Part shown: in pieces, positions 12,371-22,900 of the stretch | Numbering within the stretch: the first letter of the stretch is position 1 | How the letters are laid out: every line of letters starts with the position of its first letter | Source of the DNA: Cryptomeria japonica | Lineage: Eukaryota > Streptophyta > Pinopsida > Cupressales > Cupressaceae | Assembly (NCBI RefSeq): GCF_030272615.1 | Contig: NC_081406.1 | Coordinates: forward strand, 115,227,783 to 115,291,782 | Direction of reading: 5' to 3' | DNA length: 64,000 nt | Position numbers and translations under genes: made by a program | The notes under the pieces: generated by a model | The model's input: the letters and a program-made list of their open reading frames with translations, nothing else | Told to the model about the DNA's origin: nothing | Database searches by the model: none

Positions 12371-12447
12371 TGGTTGATAAGCTTTCTCTAGCTTGGGTAG
12401 ATTCTGGTATTTGAACACAATGTTCTGTTTAGTATCATCCCCTACTC

Positions 12448-14287
12448 CAATGTTTGATGGTTCAAATTTTTTTTTGGAGTCATAGGATGGAAGTCTACCT
12501 GTCCTCCCTTGGGTTTGATGTATGGATGTCAGTAGTAAATTGATGCCCTAGTAAAGTCAGTCCTCCCACCGGTCCTAAAGAAGAAAGGAGAAACAAAAGG
12601 CCATACTCAATAGGATATCTAGTGATGTCTCCTCATAGGTGGATAGATGCAGATCAACAAAAAGCCTATAGGACAGATTGAAGAAAATTTATGGCAATGA
12701 ACCTTGCACTACAAAACTGATTTGTGGAAATAAGAAAAGAAATGAAGCACATGTGTCTACAAATGATGAATGCAGATCTATTAGCAGCAACATAAATGAT
12801 GAAGAGAAAATTCACATCATTATGGCTAAAGAATCAGAAGATGAGACACACATCAGAGAGTAATCATGCAAATCACTCCTACCGACAAGATGTGTTTGGG
12901 AGTTATAATGAAGATGAAGCCAAAGTTGATCTTGAATGTGAACTGGTAAATGCACTAGAAGAGCTACAAAATGTTAGAAATATTTTTAAGAGCTACAAAG
13001 ATTCAATTCATGAAGAATGCAGCTAGTTGAGAACATTCCTTGAAGAATCAAATAATAATATTTGCATATTGACATCTCAACTAGAAGAGGCAAAAGGATT
13101 GACTGGTGAATTGAATTTAGTCTTTGATGCTAAGGATAATAGATGTGAGGAACTATAGCTAGAAGTGGAGACAAAGGACAAAGAATGTCAGGACCTAAAA
13201 GGATAAATGGAGAGAATTAGGAAAGACCTTAAGAAGTGTCAAAATGAGCTCAAGGTAAGGATCTGGTATGATGGCAGCACTGAGGCCTTGGACAAAATGT
13301 TGAGTAAGCAAAAACACTCCAACGATACCAAAGGATTAGGATATGCTTGTGGTGAATGCTCCACAAGAAAGGATGTCTCTCACAAGGACATTCAGTTTGT
13401 CTCCTCTAATGGAGATAAAAAGGGTTAGACCTTCATAGTCCAAAGTGCACCAAGAAAGGAGGTTGACCTAGCTACAACCGGTGAGGACTTGAGGCTAAAA
13501 ATGAAGACTAGTGCATCAAGAAGAAATAATGCAGATCCTAAAGGAAAAAGAAAGCTGATAGAAGATAGGCCCACCGAAAACAAGAATGCAAGAAGGTAGC
13601 CTAAGAGATTCCCCACCAATGGAAGACAAAGAGATGCAGCACCCCAGAGAAGTAGAAGTGGAGAAGCCAAACCAATAAGTTCACCTCATGTTTGAAAAAA
13701 TAAATTTGTATGTAATATGTCTCCATTCTCCGGTTACTCTTTTGCTTGTAAAGGATATGGCCTTAGGGCAAAGGAATGCAAAAATATGTCTAAGAATAGA
13801 AAAGGTGTTCTTCTAGAAATTCAGTTTGTAGAAGATGTAATGCATTTGGGCATAGAACATATGAATGTAGAAACATGCATAAGTGCACTCCCGGTTATGC
13901 TAACCAGAGTCCATTTACTGCTTCAAGAAATATAAATTATATATGTCATAACTGCAATGGATCTAGCCATAGAAGTAATGTGTCCATAGAGAAGATGACT
14001 TATGCACATGGCAGTCGACATAACAACTATGCCCAAAGAAGAATCACTCCTGCAAGATCAAGAAGTCAGTTGAAACTAGTAGTGAGCTACAATGGCATGA
14101 CCCTGAGAAGAAGATTAAACTGGTTTGATAGAAGGCCTTCCAATCATCTAGTTGGGATGAATGCAGTATGCATCTATGGCAATATATCTAGTCATACTGC
14201 AGAACTTTGTAAAGAAAAGACCTATCAACAAAAGAAGATGAGACCTGCTCTAATGGATACAAATGAAAAGAAGAGGGTGTCCAAGTA
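12448..14287 (+). pseudogene. Copia B gag remnant
   Basis: The gag start is visible as MFDGSNFFFWSHRMEVYL, the usual beginning of Copia capsid proteins. Most of the central capsid domain is deleted. A coiled-coil, Lys/Glu-rich part follows (12800-13250). Next comes a segment with the gag C-terminal pattern ALDKMLSKQKHSNDTKGLGY (about 13290-13350). Then there are three or four damaged CCHC zinc knuckles spread over two frames (CKGYGLRAKEC, CNAFGHRTYEC, CHNCNGSSHRSN, CIYGNISSHTAELC). Several lack one Cys or the His. No protease, integrase, reverse transcriptase or RNase H follows, so the element was non-autonomous. Stops and at least two frameshifts are present. Confidence 0.7.
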
Positions 14288-15363
14288 GGTATGGAGGAAG
14301 AAGGATGAAAACATGACCATCGATCGGCACTGTGCATTCAATGCACAAGTGATATCTGCTAAATTTTAAAGGAGATGTAGGACTAAGGGGGAGCTAAATA
14401 TTGATCAGATCTTTCACCCCCATGCTTGATGAGAACAAAGGAGAAGACAGGTTTCTATCGATACAAAATGAAAAGGGTGAGATAGGTGTGTGTGTGGTTG
14501 TTTCCTTGACTTTACACTCATACTTGTGTCAATGTATAGTTCAAATTGTAATTGGAATAAGAGACAAGTGACACAAGAAGATAAATTCATCCCGGTGAAG
14601 ATAGTGAACTGGTAGTGTAAACTGATGTGTGAAGTATGTTATTAGTATGGATATTAACCGGTATAGTGGTATATGCGAGTCAATTTGGATCAGTTGTGTT
14701 GTAGTGGCTGCGGTGTCCTGGACAGACGAATTTATGTCTCTGATGATATTATAAGTCATCCTAAATGGCAGTGTGTTGGACTAGTAGTTGACCCCATGTG
14801 TATGAAACATCATGATATCAACCGGTGTGAGAGTTGACATGGAGTCAATGTGACTTGGCATTGTGGTTAGGTATGAGATGGATGTCATGGAAGTGAAAGA
14901 CCATCAACACTCATAGATGCTCACTTCCACCAGTACATGTGTAGTTTGGGGTACTGGTTTAGGACCTGACAAAAAAAGAAGACCAGAGGGCTTTGATTCA
15001 AGGGGAGATCATAGTCATATTTTATAATTAGTATTTGATACACTTGGCAGGGGAGGAGATAAAGTGTCATTGTTGCTGCACCATGGACCAATATACAGGG
15101 AGATGTGAACAAAGATGTGAGTTAACTGCACAGGGGGAGAATATGTCAAAAAGATTGGTGTCAGCTCTCCATTGCAAGTGCTGATAGTTGAGAGGTTGCA
15201 GAGAATAGTGGTAAAAAGGGAACAAGAAACTAGTACAAAAGGGGAAGAGAGAGCTTGTAGTATACCGGTTGTCAAGACCCTTTACTATTGTTGTCAAAGG
15301 GGAGAAAGGATTTGTAGTATGCAGGATACTACATGTGCTGACATCAATGCTAAAGGGGGAGAT
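14288..15363 (+). other. Copia B noncoding 3' internal region
   Basis: This stretch of about 1.1 kb, where pol would be expected, holds no polymerase motif. It contains repeated AGGGGGAG-type purine tracts (near 14380 and 15134) and ends in the purine tract GCTAAAGGGGGAGAT (15349-15363) that abuts the 3' LTR. The small open frames on the minus strand are overlapping noise. Confidence 0.6.
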
Positions 15364-17278
15364 TGTTGACATTGTGTTGTCATTGATGTCAATCGGTATA
15401 GCATAAAGCAAGACAACCGGTATGGGAGAATAGTTGATATGTTGTTAGTGCAATCAATCGGTAGTGCGGATAGTGAAGCCACCAAGTAGGCATGTGGGAG
15501 TAACCGATTTACATGTCAGTATTGGGAAGAAGGAATCAGTTTGTGAGTATGCATGTTGATGATAAACAACATGATAGAGAAGTGATCGACGAGTGATATG
15601 AAATGAAAAACTTGTGATCAGTAAAGGTTGTTGCAGTATGAGCTAATGAATAGTTAGTAGTGCAACCGATATGCTAGTATGTTGTCAACTAGCAAGACTC
15701 CCACCGAGAAAGAGAAGGTTGACAGAGTGTGTGTTGCTTCAGTGAGAAAAGATGACATATGGAAAATCTACCATGACATATGTCAAGTTGAAGAGGTATC
15801 CTCTCTTCAGTGAAGTCACATCATTACCAATAGGTGACATAGATCTTTCTCCATTGGTGTTTAGCAGTTGAAGTGTAGTTGTTTATTCCTCCCCTTAATA
15901 AATGGTAATACCTTGCTTATCCCACAACATACATGACATACATCATGACTCTCCAGGATTAGTTAGTCAAGGTAAGCAAAGGTAGGTGAGTGGATGCATA
16001 GACCAAATGACTAAAGTGAAAGATGAGGATACCTCCAGAGGATAATATCTATGATGAACACTGGATTAGCATGTAAAGTCAAGATGTGTTGCAGAGATAG
16101 AGAAGGAAATGTTGAGAGGATGGGTTTGCCATCTTGGAAAATTGGTTGAAAAGGGAATCAGTCAGATGAAGATGAATCTCTGCAGTTACACACTTGGAGT
16201 TACCAAGGCTTGAGTGGAGATTGTTGTTGCCACCGTTGGAGATGGTGTTGCCACAGATGCATAACAATTGGAGATGGATGGCATGAAGATACCATGCACA
16301 TTACCAGTATGAAGGTAGAAACATGTCAATCAGTAAACAAGGTGGATATCGACATATATCCAAGTGAACAAAGAGACAAAAGTGAGGTTCTCTCAATCTG
16401 ATGAAGATGCCCATGATGAGTCATCATAGATTGTTGTTGATGACCAACATGGTGGATGACCAGGCTGACAAGATCCACTAGCACAAGGAAGGAGAAGGCA
16501 AGAAGGTTAACTAGTAAGGGAAGACATACCAGCAGAGTTAGAGAACCAATAGGCAAAGAGGGACCTGTGGTATGATGCACACACCAGTTATGTGTAATTT
16601 TTTGGTGATCAAGTCGGACCAACTTGGTGAGCTAAGGTGGATGTCGACAAAGGTGCCATGTGGAGTCAAGGTGGCTGACATGCATGCAATAGTAGATGGA
16701 GTGTGCACTGACAAGATTTTTACAAAGTCAGTCAACATTAATTGCAGACCCCATAAATCATGGGAGGTGTTGCAAAGGTGCGTGACTTGAGGAAGGTCAA
16801 ATAGGGCTGATCGATGGGATGCATCAATCAATGTAGAATGTCTAGGTGCAAACTAAGCTTGGTGATGCAATCCGTTGAACCATTTATGGTGATTGATCAA
16901 GTGCCTTGCCGATGGACTGTCCATGTTTGCTAAGTTTAGCAAATGTGCCTTAGAAGAAAGAAGATATGGTAGGTGATGCCTGATTGCTTGCAATTTGTTC
17001 ATCTTCATGCAGAACAAGATTTGATTAGATTTTATTGACCTAGTGATTAGTGGAAGAAACCCTTGCGCGCCAATAGTTTGAAGTTGTGTTTTGGCGGGAA
17101 AGCTCAGTAATAAGAATGGAGGCAGAAGATTGGATTCGATGATGCTGGTTGGTGAAGGAGAGTGATCTTGAGTAGAGAAGAGAGTAGATAAGACTGAGAA
17201 GAGTCAAGTAACTGAGTAGCTAAAGAAAAGAGCTATCAGGGAAGTTTAAACTGGTGAGAGGGTACATTGTGTTCAACA
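15364..17278 (+). mobile_element. 3' LTR of Copia B, internally deleted
   Basis: It starts TGTTGACATTGTGTTGTCAT and ends GGTACATTGTGTTCAACA. It is about 733 bp shorter than the 5' LTR because one block (the 5' LTR's 11601-12335) is missing at a GAGAG junction near 17258. The flanks 9701-9705 (TTGTG) and 17279-17283 (CTGTG) match at 4 of 5 bases and form the target duplication. Removing Copia B plus one copy restores Copia A's frame from GTRNC to GILYSTQ. Confidence 0.85.
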
Positions 17279-17283
17279 CTGTG

Positions 17284-17792
17284 GAATTCTCTACTCAAGG
17301 AAAAATGATTTCAAGCTAATAGGATACACTAATAGTGATTGTGTAGGGAGTATAGATGATAGGAAGAGCACTTCACACTATGTTTTTCATTTTGGATCAG
17401 GTGTAGTATCATTTCCTTCAAAGAAACAACCAATTGTCACTCTTTCATCAGCTGAAGAAGAGTATGTAGCAGCTAAAGGGGTAACTTGTCAAGTAGTATG
17501 GATGAGAAGATTGTTGAAAGACTTGAAGAATGAACAACAAGAGGCAATAAAGATTTATTGTGACAACAACTTAGCCATAGAATTGTCAAAGAATCCATTT
17601 TTTCACAAAAGAAGCCACCATATAGACACAAGGTATCATTTCATCAGGGAGTTGATCAACAATGGAGAAATCTACTTTGAACATTGTAGATCAGAAGAAC
17701 AATTTGTAGATATATTCACCAAACCATTGAGAAAGGAAATTTTTGTGCATCAGCAAAGCAACTTGGGTATTATAAATGGTAGTTGTGATTAA
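17284..17792 (+). pseudogene. Copia A RNase H, 3' fragment
   Basis: One clean frame continues the gene interrupted at 9705. It shows the Copia RNase H blocks GYTNSDCVGSIDDRKSTS (the first catalytic Asp replaced: DADWAG-type becomes NSDCVG), SSAEEEYVAA (Glu kept), IYCDNNLAIELSKNP (Asp kept), HIDTRYHFIRELI and DIFTKPL. The frame ends at a TAA (17790-17792) after about 170 codons, near the purine tract, as is usual for the end of Copia pol. The fragment has fewer lesions than the upstream reverse transcriptase part. It degraded the RNA strand of the RNA-DNA hybrid during reverse transcription. Confidence 0.88.
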
Positions 17793-18450
17793 GGGGGAGT
17801 GTTGAAGTCAATACAAACTACCATATTTACTCCTCCATAGATTTTTTTCCTCTTCTACCATCTGTTGTCTTGTCATCTTCTTTCACTCTAATTGAGAATA
17901 GGACAAATTCCAAGATGATTTTGATTGCAAAATCTTCCTTCTCAAATCTCCCTGTCATGATCTTGTAATTGCATTTAATATGTATTTTGTTTATTATTTT
18001 ATGTGGTATACGAATGGGAATGAAAGGTGTAGTTTTAAATGTATGCAAAGAATAGTCTAGAAATAGATAGCTGCAATAGCCAAGAACAAGAGGTTGGGTA
18101 TGTTAAAAATAGAACAAAGTAATGCCATAGTGACGGGGTAATAGCAAAGCAGAGAAATACTTTGTTGGATCATGTGTATGAAATGAAAGAGCAGCAACTT
18201 TGTTTTGTAAATCAGATTTGTGTGGCTTCCTATATATGAATATATGCAATATTTTAAGTGAAAGTTTCTTTTATCTCTATCTTTTTATGTTCAATATTTT
18301 AGTTTCCTTTATCTCGCACCTATGTCTATCATTTATTTGAAGCATAAGAGTTATGCATGACAACATAAAACATTTGAATTCGACAAAATGGTTCACAAGG
18401 AAAAGTTTAAAGTGTAACCTTTTTATAATGCTTGAAGCTCCCAGATCCAA
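17790..18450 (+). mobile_element. Copia A purine tract and 3' LTR
   Basis: The purine tract TAAGGGGGAG (17790-17799) leads directly into TGTTGAAGTCAATACAAAC at 17800, the LTR start. The right end is not fixed because the 5' LTR is not in the window. The LTR cannot extend past 18450, where the reverse-complement U5 end of a different Copia LTR begins. No coding sequence. Confidence 0.6.
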
Positions 18451-18995
18451 ACTGTTAGGACCCGAAGGCAACTAAGAGGGGGGGGGGGGGGGTGAATCAG
18501 TTGTCTAATAATTTTATCTCAAATACAACTTAGCCAAACTTGATACTTAATACTGGTAAACCAAACTAAATTTCAGTAAACAGATTAACAATTAATAACA
18601 GTATTGGTGAAACTTAATGCATGAAATAGAAAGAGAAACGATATCCACAACACATAACATAGAGATTTGTATGTGGAAACCCTGTAAGGGGAAAAACCAT
18701 GGTGGGAAACCTTACCCACAATCAAATGATACTACTGCAGATAGTATGTGTTTACAAATGGGGTCTGCACATGCAGAAAGGCCAACTGCCTAGAGCTCAC
18801 TGTTGAATCACAAAATAAGAGTCACACTAACTACAATTGGATGATTAAATCTAATGATAACTTACTGCTCAAAGTAGCATCTCTAATGCTGGATTCAGTA
18901 TCAGTTAAGCTCTAATTGTCTTCTTCAAAACCTTTCTTGAACCTTCAAATGATGACTACATTAGTAGCTCTACTTATATTCGCATATACCGAATA
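18451..18995 (-). mobile_element. Copia LTR fragment, related to Copia D
   Basis: It starts TGTTAGGACCCGAAGGC, followed by a run of 15 G (18478-18492) and TGAATCAG, the reverse complement of a Copia U5 end. The block around 18740-18800 (reverse complement CTGCATGTGCAGACCCC, CTCTAGGCAGTTGGCCTT) matches the Copia D LTR (CTGCATGTGCAGGCCCC, CTCTAGGCACTTGGCCTT). The U3 half is missing because a gypsy-type LTR start (TGTAATGCCCCGCC) begins at 18996. No primer site is seen at its left edge, so it is a solo or 3' LTR piece. Confidence 0.7.
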
Positions 18996-19966
18996 TGTAA
19001 TGCCCCGCCAGGAAACCCCAAAGGGATAAGGCTAAAACTCAATAATAGAGTCCAATATTTATTTTTTAAGAGTTTTAAACACAACATGATGATACAATGA
19101 GTTATCATCTATTTAGATAGCACAACAGAAGACATAACTAACACCTAAAGGGTTTCCCAACGTGATTACTTGATTCAACACTTAACTCAACCCACGCTAA
19201 TTAACCTAATTAAGTTGATTTACTTAATTACCAGTTATTACTTTAAACAAGGATATAATTCATTTGGTAAATTAAAATTATAGAACACAGGATGAGTTCA
19301 TCCATTATGTTGAAAATATAGATAACATGATGAGTTCATCCCTTAAGGTTAAAATATAGGTAACTTGATGAGTTCATCCATTAAGGTTAAAAATATAGAT
19401 GACATGATGAAGTTCACCCATTAAGGTTAAAATATAGATAACATGATGAGTTCATCCATTAAGTTAAAAAATAGATAACATAATGAAGTTCATCCATTAA
19501 AGTTAAAATATAGATAGCGTAATGAAGTTCACCCATTAGAGTTAAAATTTAGATAACATGAGTTCATCCATTAAGGTTAGAAATATAGATAACTTGATGA
19601 AGTTCATCCATTAAAATTAAAATATAGCTAACATGATGAAGTTCATCCATTAAAGTTAAAATATAGATAACATAATGAAGTTCATCCATTAGAGATAAAA
19701 TTTAGATAACATGATGAGTTCATCCATTAAGGTTAATTATATAGATACCATGGTGAGTTCATCCATTACAATTTAACCATACATCTCGCCCAACTTTTAT
19801 TAAAACATAAGTCATGCATCGAATACATTACATACTTTAATTTTATAATAAACTAGTGAATGCTTTCCAAGCATACTTTAATTGCATTATCAACAAATGA
19901 ATACATTCCAATTATTCAAATTTACATTCTTCTTGATCCAAAATACCGCATTGATGAGATGACTAC
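18996..19966 (+). mobile_element. Gypsy-type LTR-like segment, left part
   Basis: It starts TGTAATGCCCCGCCAGGAAA, the style of many plant Ty3/gypsy LTR starts, directly after the Copia LTR fragment (flank GAATA). It contains a 13-copy tandem array. It is interrupted at 19967 by the palindromic insertion and continues at 22901. No coding frames. The right terminus and partner LTR could not be identified, so solo LTR versus part of a larger element is undecided. Confidence 0.5.
19288..19774. repeat. Tandem array, about 39-bp unit, 13 copies
   Basis: Thirteen copies of a unit built around GATGAAGTTCATCCATTAAG plus an A-rich stretch with TATAGATAACAT. Copies vary by substitutions and small indels (GATGAGTTC versus GATGAAGTTC, TTCATCC versus TTCACCC). 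There are no unique spacers and no dyad repeat, so it is a minisatellite and not a CRISPR array. It lies inside the gypsy-type LTR-like segment. Confidence 0.9.
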
Positions 19967-20896
19967 TGTAGACGTATAAAAATGACCATATTCCTAAATG
20001 AATATTTTATGTTCATTTCCCTATTTAATTAAATCCAATTTAATTAAATTATCCACATTCTTCTATTTTATTAAGTAAATTACTCAATTTATTTAAATAA
20101 AATTCACTATACCCATTTAATGAATAAATCATTTTATTCAATTAAATCCCCCTAGCCACTTTTAATTAAATTCAAATTTAATTAAATAGTTATCCTAAAT
20201 TGAATAAATCAAATTTATTCAATTACAACCAAATTGAATGAAAATTAAATAATTCAATTAAATCCTATTATCCCCTCATCCACTTGCAAAATCCCAAACC
20301 CCTTCCTAACCCCTTCTAGAATATTCTAACCAATTCTAATTAACCTAAACCCCCTCTAAACTTTGTCACATCCCTAAGCAAAGGGAGGTCACTTCTCAAA
20401 TGGCCCAAAGTCTTGGATAACCATTGAAGGTTTTCAACCTTCAACCACCAAAAACCCTAAAGTCTTTGAAAACCATTGAAAGCTTCCAACCTTCAACCAC
20501 TTAATCCCCAAAGTCTCCAATAACCATTAATGGTTATTTCAAACCCTCCCACATGGTTAAAACATTTGTTTTGACTCAACCTCTACCCAACCCAAGGGTC
20601 TCATCAGGTCATTAATGCTTTGACCATGATTATCTCTTAATCATTTGCACAAAGGTTTATCCTTGGATTAACTCCTAATTCAGTGGGTAAACCTAACTTA
20701 GACTTGACCCTTAGCCTTTAGATAACCATGAGGTCTTCTCAGGCCTTTAATGCCTCCAACCTCTTCTCTCAACCCAATCCTATGTTGACACTTGTCATCA
20801 TTTTATTGGTGTCAATTGTGCACATGGATCCCCAACTTTCAAACCTGGCCCTTGATTAAACCATTCAATCTTGACCATCCATTGCCCTATTTGTGC

Positions 20897-20904
20897 TATA
20901 AATA
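20897..20904 (+). promoter_or_regulatory. TATA box of left palindrome arm
   Basis: TATAAATA within GCTATAAATAGAGCCCTC, a near-ideal plant TATA box with a following pyrimidine/A-rich leader. It is about 930 bp from the arm's outer TG end and points toward the palindrome centre. Confidence 0.65.
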
Positions 20905-21962
20905 GAGCCCTCATTCCTCCATTCAAAACAATCATCTTTCAAATTTGAAGCATCACACTTATGCTCAAATTGTTTCAAGCTTTCATATCATCTTATGCTC
21001 ATCATTTAGCCTCTTTTAGATTAGAATTAATCATGAACATGCATGCTAAAGTAGTTTATTTATCATTTTAGCTCAATCATAGATTAAATATAGTATGCTA
21101 GGATAGTATTCATACTAACCTTGTCATCTTATCATTTAGTTTGTTGCATTTCTAGCATCTCATCTAGCTTATAACACATCTCATATTAAAAATAGTTAAA
21201 ATCTCTCTCGTTCTCATATTTGCCATCCCTAAACCATTTTGCTCAGTAATCTGAGAGCAAAACATTGGTTTGAGGGACATTGTGAGATAGAGAACCATGG
21301 GACCCTCCTTGGGAAGCTGAGTAACACCACGTTACTCCATAGCTTGCATCAAGAAGTCCTGTGTGTGTGTGTGGATTGGTATTTTACGTATTTTTCACAT
21401 TTTTAATTCTAACAACCCACTTTTCCCACATACATTTCTGGGAAAAGTGGGTTGTTAGAATTAAAAATGTGAAAAATACGTAAAATACCAATCCACACAC
21501 ACACACAGGACTTCTTGATGCAAGCTATGGAGTAACGTGGTGTTACTCAGCTTCCCAAGGAGGGTCCCATGGTTCTCTATCTCACAATGTCCCTCAAACC
21601 AATGTTTTGCTCTCAGATTACTGAGCAAAATGGTTTAGGGATGGCAAATATGAGAACGAGAGAGATTTTAACTGTTTTTAATATGAGATGTGTTATAAGC
21701 TAGATGAGATGTTAGAAATGCAACAAACTAAATGATAAGATGACAAGGTTAGTATGAATACTATCCTACCATACTATATTTAATCTATGATTGAGCTAAA
21801 ATGATAAATAAACTACTTTAGCATGCATGTTCATGATTAATTCTGATCTAAAAGAGGCTAAATGATGAGCATAAGATGATATGAAAGCTTGAAACAATTT
21901 GAGCATAAGTGTGATGCTTCAAATTTGAAAGATGATTGTTTTGAATGGAGGAATGAGGGCTC

Positions 21963-21970
21963 TATTTATA
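21963..21970 (-). promoter_or_regulatory. TATA box of right palindrome arm
   Basis: The mirror copy of the left TATA box, TATAAATA on the minus strand. Transcription from the two boxes would converge on the centre and yield overlapping, self-complementary RNA. Confidence 0.65.
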
Positions 21971-22900
21971 GCACAAATAGGGCAATGGATGGTCAAGATT
22001 GAATGGTTTAATCAAGGGCCAGGTTTGAAAGTTGGGGATCCATGTGCACAATTGACACCAATAAAATGATGACAAGTGTCAACATAGGATTGGGTTGAGA
22101 GAAGAGGTTGGAGGCATTAAAGGCCTGAGAAGACCTCATGGTTATCTAAAGGCTAAGGGTCAAGTCTAAGTTAGGTTTACCCACTGAATTAGGAGTTAAT
22201 CCAAGGATAAACCTTTGTGCAAATGATTAAGAGATAATCATGGTCAAAGCATTAATGACCTGATGAGACCCTTGGGTTGGGTAGAGGTTGAGTCAAAACA
22301 AATGTTTTAACCATGTGGGAGGGTTTGAAATAACCATTAATGGTTATTGGAGACTTTGGGGATTAAGTGGTTGAAGGTTGGAAGCTTTCAATGGTTTTCA
22401 AAGACTTTAGGGTTTTTGGTGGTTGAAGGTTGAAAACCTTCAATGGTTATCCAAGACTTTGGGCCATTTGAGAAGTGACCTCCCTTTGCTTAGGGATGTG
22501 ACAAAGTTTAGAGGGGGTTTAGGTTAATTAGAATTGGTTAGAATATTCTAGAAGGGGTTAGGAAGGGGTTTGGGATTTTGCAAGTGGATGAGGGGATAAT
22601 AGGATTTAATTGAATTATTTAATTTTCATTCAATTTGGTTGTAATTGAATAAATTTGATTTATTCAATTTAGGATAACTATTTAATTAAATTTGAATTTA
22701 ATTAAAAGTGGCTAGGGGGATTTAATTGAATAAAATGATTTATTCATTAAATGGGTATAGTGAATTTTATTTAAATAAATTGAGTAATTTACTTAATAAA
22801 ATAGAAGAATGTGGATAATTTAATTAAATTGGATTTAATTAAATAGGGAAATGAACATAAAATATTCATTTAGGAATATGGTCATTTTTATACGTCTACA

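Larger units (their letters stand above)
19967..22900. mobile_element. Integrated LTR-like palindrome with 5-bp target duplication
   Basis: A 2,934-bp inverted repeat. The left arm is 19967-21428 and the right arm 21439-22900 (each 1,462 bp), with a 10-bp spacer. By eye I find three substitutions between the arms and no indel. Both outer ends read TGTAGACGTATAAAAATGAC going inward. The flanks are identical 5-mers, ACTAC at 19962-19966 and 22901-22905, as made by an LTR-element integrase. Each arm has a strong TATA box about 930 bp from its outer end pointing to the centre, so each arm looks like one LTR. The start (TGTAGAC) and TATA distance resemble the Tat-lineage LTR whose start is at 46970 on the minus strand. 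No internal coding region is present. Confidence 0.85.

Noticed and set aside
19288-19774. CRISPR-like array
   Set aside because: Units are contiguous and variable, with no unique spacers; plant context; a minisatellite.
19967-22900. Palindrome as a missed-adapter or assembly artefact
   Set aside because: Such artefacts mirror the flanks too and show no target duplication. Here the inversion stops exactly at TG...CA ends, flanks differ beyond the shared ACTAC, and arms have fixed differences. Read-level confirmation is still desirable.
19967-22900. Palindrome as a DNA transposon with long terminal inverted repeats
   Set aside because: The TG/CA ends, 5-bp duplication and LTR-style promoter spacing fit LTR elements better than CACTA (3 bp), hAT (8 bp) or Mutator (9 bp) types. 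Not fully excluded.
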